Origin: Atrichornis clamosus
Lineage: Eukaryota; Chordata; Aves; Passeriformes; Menuridae
Reading direction: 5' to 3'
NCBI GenBank assembly: GCA_013400975.1
Contig: WBMZ01004782.1
Span: 124,001 to 188,000 of the forward strand
DNA length: 64,000 nt
The notes under the pieces were generated by a model. That model was not told where the DNA came from and searched no databases. It worked only from the letters and a program-made list of their open reading frames with translations. A program made the translations under genes and the position numbers. Shown piece after piece: positions 1 to 12,336 of the stretch (position 1 is the first letter of the stretch; every line of letters starts with the position of its first letter).

Positions 1-3000
1 GATCACGGCAGAAGGTTTGGACTAAAAGATCTTTAAAGGTCCTTCCTAGCTCAAACTTTTCTGTTATTAATGAAAATACTAATGATCATTTTATTTCCTC
101 TTTGAAAAACTAAGAATGATTCATTGGAAAGAAAAATCCATTGTATTTGCAAATATATTTCTCAGCTTCCAGGCTTATCTGAGTATAAAAACCGTAGTGG
201 TTCTTTCTGCGTCACTTTCAGCAGGTACAGGTATGACTTGCTGTCCCATGATAGGACTGACATATTCCTGCTCATGTAATTTAGGTAGAAAACCCAGCAT
301 AGGTATGCCTGCCTGTGCTTGGTTTCACACTAGGGATGCTGTGGATGAATGGCCTTCTTCTCTATTCACCAGAAGGGAATGAGGATCAGAACAGCTGGCT
401 TTAGAAAGTAATTTTTTTAATTATTGTTTTGAGCTGCCTGAAGCTCAAAACATTTGATTGCATGGAAATATATCACCTAATAATTCTATGGATTGTATTG
501 TTCATCTGATGTAGTGATGGAATGGTTTGTGATCAGAATAAACTTGTCACTTACTGAATTTTAGTATTTCTACATGCCAGATTGAAACCTAACTTTTTCA
601 ATGAAAGAATATATATTTCTTTTTAAAATGTGTACTTGGTATTTTGCTAATGTTATTTTTAATCTATACATTTTTGTCCTTTTTCTTTTGTTTCCTCCCC
701 CCACATGTGTTATGTGTTTACAAATTGATTTCTGACATAGTCTCTCTCTACTGATGTATAGAAAAATGTCCATGTACTTGAAATGTACATGAAGTGTCCA
801 TATTTCATGAAATAATGAATATACTGTATTGATAAAGCACTGAATGGAATCTTGCATTTAAAAATTATTTTCTCTCTAGTATTGCTTGTAACTAACAAAA
901 AAGAAGTGTCCTATGCACTGAACAAAGCACTTCCAGAGATTTATAGATTTAAAATGTTACAGTCAAGGATTTTTGGGGTCAGACAATATTGAAGACGAAC
1001 ATGCAGACTCAGAGTTGGATATAGAATCACATCTGTACACCGATTAAGCAACTTGTGTTGTGAGTTGGCAAGTCCCAGTATCCTAGGTACACATCTGAAT
1101 AAAAAAAATCTGATTCTCTGATACAGGAGTCTTCAACAAATGCTAAGAAAATAATTACACAGTTTCAAATTGTACCATCTGGATCTTAAACTGTTAAGAT
1201 ATTAAACTTAATGAAAAAATACATTTTAAAGTTTAAATTTTGAAAGTTTACCTTTAAATTTAAGTGGTTTTTAAGAGATCTAACTGATTTTTATTCTTTT
1301 GTGATTTTTGTACATGTATTAAATAAGGCATATTTGGGTAAGCTGTTATCTAGGGAACAGAATAATCCTAAATCTACAAGTCTTTTAATATCTCTAAGAA
1401 CTCTGAGATATTAAATCATAATGAATAGCATTTCTAACAGAAACATCATCTTTTATAACCACATTGTTTTACATGCAACTTAGTGGCTATTTCCCTTAAT
1501 ATTTAACATATTTGCCAGTGATGTACTTTCTATAACTAATGTAATCTCTCAACACTGAATTCTGAGAAACTGCAGTGACTTTTCATCTGATATCTCATAT
1601 AGTAACTCCATCTAAAAGGGCAGTGTTGCACTTACACTTCTTTGTAGCTCCTATCTTCTGTAGAAAGTCTGGAACTACTTCACAGAGATCTCTGCAGGAT
1701 TATTTCAGTTTTTACTTTGAGGAATTTCAAAGATATTTTCCTTCCAATAGGAAATTTCTGTATTTTTGTGACACTTTTACAAGGAGAGCAATGTGCCACA
1801 GTCACACATGACAAGGGACACTGTAATATGCTTTTTTATGAGAGACTGTGTTGCTATTATTGAAGTTAACCCTTTGGTATTTTCACATAGTACTTAAAAT
1901 ATTTGACTGAAGATCTCATTCATGTTGCTTTTTCCCACTGCTTCCAGATAAATCGTCAAGGTCTGCATTGGTCTGAAATAGACCTAATAGCACCTTTTAG
2001 ATATAGAAGATAGAAATTAACAATTTTTATCTCTGACAGATTTTTGTTCAATAACTAAGTTCATAACAACTTTTCTCCAAATATTTAGAACTACAAAATA
2101 GGCAGATTAATATCTGACTAGGAAAATTCTTGAGATCATGCTTTTCATGCACTGTGCATCAAATTGAACCCACTTTCTTTAGCAAGCTTTTGAAACATAC
2201 GATTGATTAAATCACTGTCTGTTTCAAGTACATTTACAAATGAAATTGCATTCTGATTAATAACATATTTCCATTTCTAATAAAAGTTTTTGTACTGACT
2301 AGATAGTTCTCAGGATACTTTGAACTCTTCTGGTATAGTCTTGGCTCAGATAGTTTTATCTTGTAAGAATTCCCTAGCAGTAAGGGAACCCTGGCTCTCA
2401 TCTCAGCAGTATAGACATAGCCTATCAGACAGGCTACAAGAAGTTAGGAGAAATCTGTCTGACATGCAGGAAAGATAATATCTGAACCTTATGGTAGGCC
2501 ACAGGTGCTAACGAGATCAAGACAAGATTGTGCTCAGCTCATAATTGTAGCAGGGACTTTCTGGCTTGTTGGATAAGATGGACAGGAAGGGAGAAGTGGC
2601 TGAAAGGGTAATGGGATGAAATCAGGCTGGAGTAAGGACAGCAGCAATATACAAGTGGATACTCTTCTATAAAAGGATAAAGAGTTCAATCAAGGGATGA
2701 AATAGGATTCCAGGTTTGTTAGTCCTATAAATTTTCATATAACAAGCAATATTAACCCAGTAGGATTATAAACCTCATATAAAAAGACTGGGGTTTTTTA
2801 AGGATAAAGTTTCATTATTTGATAACTTACAGAATGAAGAATCAGAATACTGTGTGACGGATTTGTTCATGTACAGCTTCAGTGACAGTGATATGAAACT
2901 TGATCATACTTGGAAATAAGTACATATAACTAGTATGTTGAATACACTGAAAATTTCTTGACTTCCTGGAGGATGGAACTACTCAAACAACTCCAAAGTA

Positions 3001-3607
3001 ACCAGTCTTAGAGCACGTGCAATATCTGCTAACCACTTTCTTTCTTAGAAAAATGTAGATATAAAGATGGATCTGACAGAGGTTAAAACAGAAACTGAAA
3101 CTTGCATATGCTTTGACAAAAGCCCACTTTAGAGTTAAATGTTTACATTTACAGAGAAGTTAATTAAGATGACTAATCTTTACATTTTGATGTATTTGGT
3201 TAAATGATTCTCTAAAATATTTAATACAGGATGCTGCAAGCATCATCAAACCAAATTGACAGACCAACCGCGTAGATGACAGCAATTACAGGATTTATAA
3301 TTATCAAGATAACAACAGTAATGACAGTAAGTTATTGCTTACTTACTGTATGGGGTAATTCTAGGGGTAGACACTAAGAGAAAACAGGTGGGATGGAAAA
3401 AAGTCTTTCACAGCTTCATAATTTAAAAGCCAGTTATCCAGATTCTTGCTGTATTCTCTGGTTCAAACTATAACCTTAGAATGAGTCTTTCGATAATAGA
3501 CTTATCCTACTGCCAAACAGAGGAAATTTATTGTGGTATATCTTTGCCCAGCTTGAAGCAAAGACTGCAGATTTAATCACAATGCAAACCTAACTAATTT
3601 AAAAAGA
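1..3607. other. Unassigned AT-rich non-coding stretch
   Basis: No exon, RNA gene or recognisable repeat seen. Open frames here are under 100 codons, carry no domain I know, and lie in AT-rich sequence with frequent stops. The part around 2370-2700 is somewhat richer in G and C and purine-rich than its surroundings, which could mark an old, unrecognised repeat. This is most simply intergenic or intronic DNA. Confidence 0.6.
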
Positions 3608-3612
3608 GATGT

Positions 3613-3989
3613 TGTATGGAATCTGGCTGGGATGGAGTTAATTTCCTTCATCACAGCCTTTATGGTGCTGTGTTTTGGATTTGTGACTAGAACTGTGTTG
3701 ATAACACACCAGTATTTTTACTGTTGCTGAATACTTGCACAGCATCAAAGTAGGTTTTTTTTTTTATTTTTCCACTCTGCCCCACAAGCAAGAGGGATGC
3801 CTGCCAATGGGGTGTAGTGAATAAATGACCTATTTGCTTGCATACTCAGCTTTTTCTTCTCCTATTGAACAGTCTCTGTCTCAATCCATGAGGCTTCTTG
3901 CCTTCCACTTTCTCTGCATCCTGCAGGAGAGGGGAGTGAGCAAGCAGCTGTGTGGGAGCTTAGCTGCTGGCAGGAGTCAATCTACTACA
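3613..3989 (+). mobile_element. Solo ERVL-type LTR, internally deleted, with perfect 5-bp TSD
   Basis: The left end reads TGTATGGAATCTGGCTGGGA followed by a GAGTTAATTT motif, matching the start I recall for a common avian class III (ERVL-like) LTR. The right end has the matching tail (GCTGCTGGCAGGAGTCAAT then CTACTACA). The body keeps the family landmarks: TTTTGGATTTGTG, TGTTGATAACAC, and a tail resembling the consensus ATTAAACTGTTCTTATCTCAACCC. The LTR is bounded by TG and CA and flanked by GATGT on both sides (3608-3612 and 3990-3994), a 5-bp target-site duplication as expected for ERVL. At 377 bp it is clearly shorter than the second copy in this window (about 573 bp), so its middle has been lost. 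There is no internal retroviral sequence, so it is a solo LTR. Confidence 0.88.
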
Positions 3990-3994
3990 GATGT

Positions 3995-6416
3995 AGATAT
4001 AAAAAAGTAGACAATAAAGGATTAAATATTTATTCAATGTGAGGCGTCTTCACTTCCATGATTGTTTTCATAAGCATATGCTGGTTTTATTGTTGATGAG
4101 TTTGCAGTCATGCTAGCTTTCAGTATGTGAGTTTGTGAGTGAGTACCTGTCTTTGGTTCAAACTGAGTGAGGTATTGACTGAACCAGGAGAAGAAAGCAA
4201 AGTAAAACTAGCAAGGGAGGGAATGGATAGCTGAAAAGTGTGTTCAGTACAAGGCAGCAAACAAGCACAAATACTTTGTATGGTAAACTCTTCTATACCA
4301 AACAAGGTAGAACAATCTCTGCGGTCAATAAATCCTAAGGGAAAGGCAAGTAAGAGATGTTCCCTGAAAAAGATTGCTGAAATCCTGAGAGAAAAATGAA
4401 CACCAATTTTCTCCTACAACTTTTAAAAATAGATATTTTAAGAAGAGTTTTATAGTGAATGAAGGAATGAAGTGTTAGGAGTTACAAATTCCTAAGTGTA
4501 TTTTGAGAAACTTTTTAGGCATACTGGTTTGTGCCAGTCACTTTCATGAACATATTATGCCAAGTAAGTCAAGTTGCAGACTAGCACTTTGTCACTGTTT
4601 TACCATGATCGATCACAAAATGTTTCTTACACATTTTTCCTCTCTTTTCCTTTAAACAATACTAATATTTAAAGTTCTTTTAGAGTATCATTAACCATGA
4701 AATTAAAATTATAAGCCTAACTGTGAAAACATGAAACTGGAATTTGTGCATGCCACTGAGAGAGGACGACAGTGTTGTGTAGATACTTGTGCATGTGTTC
4801 CTTCATTCTACTTAGAATTTACAGCTCCATCTGGTTAGATTAGTTTTCAGATGCTGAGTGACTAGGAAGTTTTTGCAGGAAAAGTTACTTACTCTTTTTT
4901 CAGTCTTTGCACTTGAAATGTCAAGCACTGATATTCTTCTCTAAACTTCCTTCCAGTAAATTTACCAGTATGCATATATGGAATGTAATTGGATTACCTT
5001 CACTCCACATAACCCCTTTTTGAAACAAAAAGACATGGAAGGCACCCACAGATATTTTGTCATCTCTTGCAGTTTTTGCAGACATTCTTTCCATTATCTG
5101 GAGAAGCACATCTTTGGTACAATGGAAAAACGCCAGCTCTACAGTTGGTACGCAGCAGTTTCCAGGACCCTTAGCATTTTGCTTGAATCGCTTTTTTTTC
5201 TGCCTGTGACCTAAAAAGTGCATTACACTGAACCACTCCATGTTCTGTAATTACTATTTAAGTATTAGGACTAAGACCTCAATTTTCATTCTAGAGTTAC
5301 ATTATTACTGAAAAACAGTATTGATGATCTATTTTAGATAAGAACTAGCAAAACAGAGCTAAAAGATTCTTCAGATATCCAGTCTTTTGGGAATTATATG
5401 TCACCAAAAGTACATAGTGGATATTCTCCACAATCTATTTCCTGAATTTTTTTTCTGTATCTCAGTGCCAGTTTCAGAATGTTATGGGATTGTTCATTCT
5501 ACAGTTTTAAATAGCTCATTTATTTTCTAGATACCATTTGAAATAGAATCCCCATGGTCCAGGAAAGCCGGAAGAAAATGTTTTGAACTAGCATGTCGGG
5601 TATCAGAGAGTTCTGACAGCAGCATGCAAAATACTGTAGCGAAAAACTCTCACTTTCACCTGTTTCCTCTTGAGATGATCAGCAAGAACTCATTAACAGA
5701 ACTTCCCATACTGTTTTGTAAAAGTGTTGCTCCAACAGACTATATTGAGGTTTTAATAGGATCTTCATCTAATAAGAAGAGAAAAAAATGCTTGAAAGAT
5801 GAATAATATAATCTCTCCCTTTATTCAACGTAACCATACTCTATTGCAAGGTTTATGTGACATATAGAGGCACAAACTCTGTGTACTTTAATAATAAGGA
5901 GGATATGTATCCCTGTGTAGCTTGCTTAAGGATGAAATACTTTTTATGGGTACGGCCAAAATACCATAGCCAGATGGATCATGCTTCACTACAGTTAGTG
6001 TCACTACTAAACATTTACTTAAAAGCTGTGGGAATTTTAAACAAATCTTTTTAAAGGACATAACCAAGCTGAAGTCCATGCCAAATGATGGGTCAATAAG
6101 ATTAATTTGGATTCAGTTTTTGTTTAAAAGAGAGCTTGTGATCAAGGCCAGAATGAGGATAGAGTTTAAATGTTCCAAGATTTTGCAAATTGTTGTCACT
6201 ACATCATAATCACAAGGTCTAGAAACTTGAAAAGACTTTCTCTTGTCCTGAGGCTATTAACATATTGGATTAAAATTGTATTATTATGGATAATGGAAGT
6301 CTGATTTTTATCTTAGCAGGAACAGAAATTGAAGAGAGACTCCAGTTATGTTTGGACCTCATCCTAAATCATAAAGTGATGAAGGAATTTCAGCCAAAGA
6401 AATCAAACTAACTTTT
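3995..6416. other. Unassigned AT-rich non-coding stretch
   Basis: Nothing recognised. Overlapping short open frames on both strands near 4921-5241 have no domain signature and look like chance frames. No CR1 or LTR landmarks are visible. Confidence 0.6.
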
Positions 6417-6429
6417 TGTGTGTGTGTGT
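6417..6429. repeat. Short (TG)n microsatellite
   Basis: About six and a half uninterrupted TG units following a short T run. Simple sequence repeat only. Confidence 0.9.
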
Positions 6430-9400
6430 TTCCAATACTGTTCTCGAAATTTATCTCTTTTAGTACAAAGCTATTAGATTCATCTGTTAATTAGAACTTT
6501 TATATCTGACTTAAAGATTTCCAACTTTTTAAATTAACTTCCCTCAAAAAATGCAACTGCAAAAAAATAACGATCTCAATTTAAAGTCCTGTGCTTCTCT
6601 TAAAACTGTTACGACTTCTTAAATACAGCAGAATTTATCTGGTATATTCAGACATGATTAGTACTGAACAAAATACCTGAAATATACACTAAAGATCTTT
6701 ATGTGTTTAAACTACAACTATATTAGCTTGCTCAAGTGAAACATTCATATAATTAGTCAATGTGCTTCAAAATAATCCCAACCAAAAACCTGTGCCATAG
6801 AAACTGCAAAACCACATTTGTAAGTAGCAAGTTTATTACTAGTGTAAGTAGAGATACTGTAATTTTCTGTTTATTTAAGTCTGATTAGCAGACTTAGCAG
6901 TGCTGTGCAATTCTTAGAGGTTCTTTTATAGGAAGTGGTGGTTTCTCATTCTAACATTGATCTATTACATTAAAAGACATTCAAAGTAGAAGATTTTCTG
7001 TTACTGAGACAGAGACTTCAAGAAGCCATGGAAAATTCTTTGCAAGTACAGCCTCTAATAAGAACTTTCCAGTCTTAGATATGATTTATAACTGCATTCT
7101 CCAAGATAAACTTCAGAAAACTAGACTGTAGGCAAGTACAAGGTATGGGATTCAAGTTAAGAGTAACTGCATGGAATCTCGTATCATACAGTAGGTTAGA
7201 CTAGATATTATAACAATCCTTTCTGTTCATATAATCAATGAATAGGTGAATCTTTGAGGTTTTAATTTTACTCCTCATTACAAATCTACACTCTGGAAAA
7301 GCACTGGAAAAGTATTGGTGGCAGAAAATAATACGTCTTCCTAATTAAAAAGAAACAAACAACAAACACACAAAACCTTAAAACAATCCTCTTTTTGTTA
7401 TTTGGCAGTTAAGAATATTCCTCTGTTTCTAGCTAGATGATTGTAGTATTTTTATATATTTAAAGGAAATTTCTCCATTCTCTTTTTTTTTCTCCCTCCC
7501 AAATAATTTTGTAGGCATTCTCAAAATTAGGTTGGCAGATTTTGCAAGTGCATAAGAGTGTAAGCTCTTTAATGATACTGGAATGTATTATGTGATCTTT
7601 GAAAGAGGAAAATTGACAATAGAATATGATGAATTTTAGGTAACAATTAGGCTGTGTCCTTTGACAGGCAAATTTGGGCAAATAGACTGGTATTCAACTT
7701 GGTTAATAATAGCAGATAGTTCTACAATTAGAACAGTGGTTACTCAGATCCCATAATTCAGTTAGCAAATGTCAGTAATATGTGGGAATTATAGATGGGA
7801 ACTAAAAAGTTCAAATATGTTTATTATAAGCTTCTGTGATTCTGATGCAGTTGGTGGGCATTCCAAATTTGTAGCTTATTGTGAGCTTTGTTATTTGCAC
7901 TTTCTTATATCCAAGTTGCCAACCATACGAGAACAGAACAATCTGTCTATGCCAATGCAGTATGGAGACTTTGCTATGTACCTACTTAAATGTAATGGCC
8001 ACTGATTTCCTATATGAGAGTCTCGAATTTTTTATAATACATGTAAGGTGGCATATCAGTCCTGTACTTATTTAAAACCCTGTGCCAAAACTACACTGGA
8101 GTTTATCCATCCTGAATAGACTGTTGGCTCAATATCATGACAAAATTGAACTTAGAGCAGGAAAATTTAGCAGATTGAAACCTTATTTGTACAGCCTCTG
8201 GAGTTCAAGACAAGCAGAAAGTCATTCTTAATGATAGCTATTCTCTCTTAATATATTCAGCAAAAATGATAGGCCAACTATTCAGTGTCTGCAGAAATAA
8301 AAAAAATCTGAATTCTATCAAGGTTACATTTCCTCTACTCTCCCTCTGAACCTCCCACCCCTTTCTGTTTTTTCCTTTCTTTGGTTATAAAGAAGTTGTG
8401 CTGCAAGGAGAGATTTGACATCTTTCTGAAATGTGTTATCTCATTAAACAAAAAAAATATGTAAGGGGAAAGACTGGAACAGTCTTAATGGAAGAAATAG
8501 CTGTTAGACTAAGTCCAAATGGGTAAAAGATCTCAAATTATTGTGTGATATAGTGAGCCAATAATCCTGTTTATAAACATATTTGTCTACACTTTGGACA
8601 GCTGACACTGTAAAACCAAATGCATCTGAGCTTCTTAATATAATCCATATATCTCTCTACAAGTTGCTGGACTTCTGAGAGTGAGTTACAGACCTATTTG
8701 TTTGCTTCCTTTCTCCTAGGAAACTAGTTTATTGCACTCTGGAAGTAAATATGGTTTATTTTAAAGATTTTTCTTATTGCATTTTGCTGTTGACACAACG
8801 GAGATATGTAAGTTAACATAGGAACGCTGTGGATGGCTGTAAAGCCAGTGCTTACTTTGTGAAAAAAAAAAAATCGCTTTTCCAATTTAAACAATCCTTT
8901 TATTATCCAAATTTTGTATTAAACTGCCTGCTTGAATCAGTGATGCCATCTGTTTTATCACGCTGAAACTTTTATGACTTGCAATGTAAAAATAGTTTGC
9001 TAGAGAAATATTTCAAAAATCGAATGTGCTTTTTTTAAGAGCTAAATATTTGTAATTATGTCTTTGGCTGTTTGCATTTATAAAGTTTTGATCTTGTACT
9101 CCTTCCACTTAATTGAAAATCCGTTTCTGAATAATATTTGATTTGTGTTCTGCTACAGTCATACAAGTACATGACAAAGATACAAGGTACAAGGCAAACT
9201 TCTGTGCAAGTTTGATTCCAAAGAGGCAATGTAGGTTTCAGGTCACCTTGAAAGAGTTTATCCCTGCAGACCTCTTGCCCTCTAATCTATTGCCATCAAG
9301 CTAGATTTTCCATTTTATCTCAGAATTTCCAGACTCCTAGAAGAGGTGGGTGCAAGGAAACAAAGCTGTAACTCAAACCCCTTAGGTTAGGTTTTCTTGA

Positions 9401-10454
9401 GGCAATGGTAATGTGGAGGATGCCTCAGTCACTACATTTTGACAGTGATTCTTAAACTGCCTAGCATGGAAGGATATGTGTAAGATAGAAGCCTGAATTC
9501 TTTCTGTCTAGTGATTACTCCTAGTAAGGATTCCTAAATTAGGGGTCACGCCTACTCATTTCAGATGGCCTATGAATTCCCAAATGCAAAGACAATTCCA
9601 TTATGAGATTTATAAGATTAAACTGTTAAACTTATTAAATACAATAAAAATAAAAAGTAGGTAGCATGTGACAGGTAGATAAAAAAGTTATGGCAGAAGG
9701 CTTGGTGTTACTGGGGGATTTTGTACATAGCAGACATGTGTAAGTGCCAGAACACATTTTATGATATATAGCTTCATTTCTGGCTACAGAGAACCAAATC
9801 TCAAAACTGTCTCAACATTTTCAAAGTCAGCTGTGTTCTTATAATTGAAACTCGATCTTGGTAATTTATAACTTATTTCTGGCATGATCTTGTACATATA
9901 CTCATAGTGCCCAGCGTAGTCTTCCATGCCAGTAGAGTAAATATCTCAAATGTATACAATGTGAATGCATTTTAGGATGAATACAATAGATTTGGATTAT
10001 TTTGCTGAACTAAATATGATAGGCATTGACATCATCCATATTAACAATTCCTTTGGAGTTGTTTTTTGTAGAATGTCAATGTACATTAAGAATAATGGGT
10101 TTGTACATGGCACCTACTGAAATAAATGGTACATTACTAGAATAGTGCAAGTGTAATTTTTAATGGAAATGTTATATAAATTCACAACAGATATTTTGTA
10201 ACTAATAAAATTAATTTGCACACATTTTCATCTGAATGTGGAATGCATTCTAAGTTCTAACCATTCAGCCTTTTAGATGCCTGTCTTCATTCTGTGGTTG
10301 ATATTGTCAGCCTTAATACCACCACATTGAGCTGCTGTATGGACTGGTCAGTATCTAAACCCCTCATTACCAAGTTGCTAAATACCACATGTATGTTTGT
10401 GACTCTCAGGTGTCAGGCATGGTCCCTGGCTGTAGCAAATCATTGCAATCTGAC
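6430..10454. other. Unassigned AT-rich non-coding stretch
   Basis: No gene or confidently assigned repeat. A faint CR1-like phrase (AGGTTAGACTAGAT) lies near 7191 but is too degraded to call. The part around 8750-9160 differs in texture: few stutters, several intact CpGs, and homeodomain- or POU-like AT motifs. That is the texture of a conserved non-coding element, but it cannot be settled from one sequence. Confidence 0.55.
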
Positions 10455-10574
10455 ACTGGAGTAATTAATGATTCAAATAATACCAGCTCCCAGTTCATAT
10501 AGTTTAAATTGGGAACTGGAGTAATTAATGATTCAAATAATACCAGCTCCCAGTTCATATAGTTTAAATTGGGA
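10455..10574. repeat. Perfect 60-bp tandem duplication (two copies)
   Basis: Bases 10455-10514 are repeated exactly at 10515-10574, beginning ACTGGAGTAATTAATGATTC and ending AAATTGGGA. The match continues only two bases into a third copy (10575-10576). I saw no mismatch between copies, so the duplication is recent, or an assembly artefact. The unit is unique-looking sequence, not a simple repeat. A 97-codon plus-strand frame begins in the second copy (10528) but has no recognisable domain. Confidence 0.95.
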
Positions 10575-10576
10575 AC

Positions 10577-12029
10577 CATCCTCCTACAATTTGTATACTA
10601 TTCAAAAAAGTATTGAAATTTTAGGTGATACATCAATAGTTCAGACAGATTCCAACTATAAGTTGCCACATTCAAAATTTCAGAATGCTGAACTATTCTC
10701 TGCTGTAAGATTTAAGTCAACCTTATCTCAAGACATGTTAAAAGCAATGCAAATATTTATTACAAAGTCCAAAACATATGATATACAACCAAGTGGCAGT
10801 TATGATAGAAATAAACTCTAAAATATACATATTTTTTCTCTAAGCAAGATCCAAATCCAAAGCTTTCTCTTCCCTTCTCTATATAAAACTGATGGATTGT
10901 GAATGCTTACCTAAATCCATTATGCAAATTCTCCTGGGTTGCAATTACAGACTTTTGGTAAATATTGCCTCCTTCTATACTGTATCCCTTTCTTGAGGGT
11001 TCTATTTTTATTTTCCTCATTTGAAAAAAAAAATCTTTTACTTATTTAGCACCTTTGATATCACCTCAGTTTCTGTACTGTCCTAACCACCTTAGAAATT
11101 CTAAGAGCCCATTGGTAGATTGTCACATCTTAAACTTGACTCAACTAATTGGAAATCATTATCCCTTGAAAGATAAATGCTGTCCTGTCCAGACAAACAA
11201 TGATCTACTCTCATTGCGAAACCACTCTATGTACAGAATTCTGTGAGACCATGTGAACTAACAACCATATTTGAATTAAATGTGGGAAGGGAATTAATGC
11301 ATGTTACTGATGTTAAGCCCTGACCAAGTCCACAGGAGAAGGCTGTTTCTATACTTTAAAAAAGGAGCTAGGAACAAATCCCTGTCTCAAAGCTCATGTG
11401 GTAATGTCTGACTTTCATCAGCACTCTTTAGAACAACGTTGTAACAGAACTAAGACAAACTAGGTTAATTAGCTCCTATTCTATTCCATCTGGATCTCTT
11501 TTAGATTCCAGCTGAAGCCCGCACATCTAAAAGACACTATTTCGTGCATTTTGTTTCTAGTAAAATATTTACAATAATGTTATAGTAATGCAGTTCAACA
11601 GAGTGGAATATGTTATGGCATGACACTGAATGTATATGCTGCATGCAAAGTCTACGGAGGTAGTTTTGGAAGGGTGCATTGCACTAAGGGCACTAAACCT
11701 TGTTGCAATCATACTTCCTCTGGGATATGGTCTCTTACAGTTGATAGCCTCTGATCAGAGCTTTGCCCATGTTTCTGGGAGTGCCTGTTGACAGAAGCAA
11801 AATTGTGCTCAGCATTTAAGCTAACATTGCCTGAATATTATGGATTATCAGTGCCTGAACTTTCACCGTGACTTTCTCAAAAGTATAGATGTAGCCAATA
11901 ACAGTCGATTTTATAATGAGTTTGCAGAGATCAAGCTCTGAGTGATATCAAGTAATGATGATTTTTAAATAATAATGCCCCACCAATCTTAGCAGATGAA
12001 CAGGACTCTCACATCTTCAACACTAATTT
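10577..12029. other. Unassigned non-coding stretch
   Basis: Nothing recognised. Two short plus-strand frames (10528-10821 and 11055-11246) have no domain signature or supporting context. Confidence 0.6.
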
Positions 12030-12336
12030 AGAATCATAGAATATCCTGAGTTGGACGGCACCCACAAGGATCATCCAGTCCAACTCCTGGCCCTGCACAG
12101 GACACCCCAAGAATTCCATGATGTGGCTGATAGCTTTGTCCAAACACTTCTTGAACTCTGTCAGGCTCAGTGCTGTGACCACTGCCCTGGGGAGCCTGTT
12201 CCAGTGATCAACTTCCCTCTGGAGGAAGAACATTTTCCTAATATCCAGCCTTAACCTCCCCTGACACAGCTTCATGCTGTTCCCTTGGGTGTTATCGCTG
12301 GTCATCAGAGAGAAGTGAGCAGCACCTGCCCCAGAT
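12030..12336 (-). mobile_element. CR1 LINE 3' end, minus strand, with decayed RT C-terminus
   Basis: Read on the minus strand, this is the 3' end of a chicken-repeat-1 (CR1) non-LTR retrotransposon. It ends in the CR1 tail (…AACTCAGGATATTCTATGATTCT). Upstream it keeps the phrase GGGGTGTCCTGTGCAGGGCC of a common avian subfamily. Translation in one minus-strand frame (within 12009-12305) still shows the hallmark C-terminal peptide of the CR1 reverse-transcriptase ORF: a HWNRLPRAVV motif followed by LTEFKKCLDKAIS, preceded by RLDIRKMFFLQREV. CR1 copies are usually 5'-truncated by incomplete reverse transcription, and only about 300 bp remain here. It cannot be active. The upstream limit near 12336 is approximate. 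Confidence 0.95.

Noticed and set aside
7165..7235. CR1 tail suggested by GGTTAGACTAGAT and a loosely similar continuation
   Set aside because: The diagnostic GGTCCCTTCCAA and ATTCTATGAT words are too eroded to distinguish from chance.
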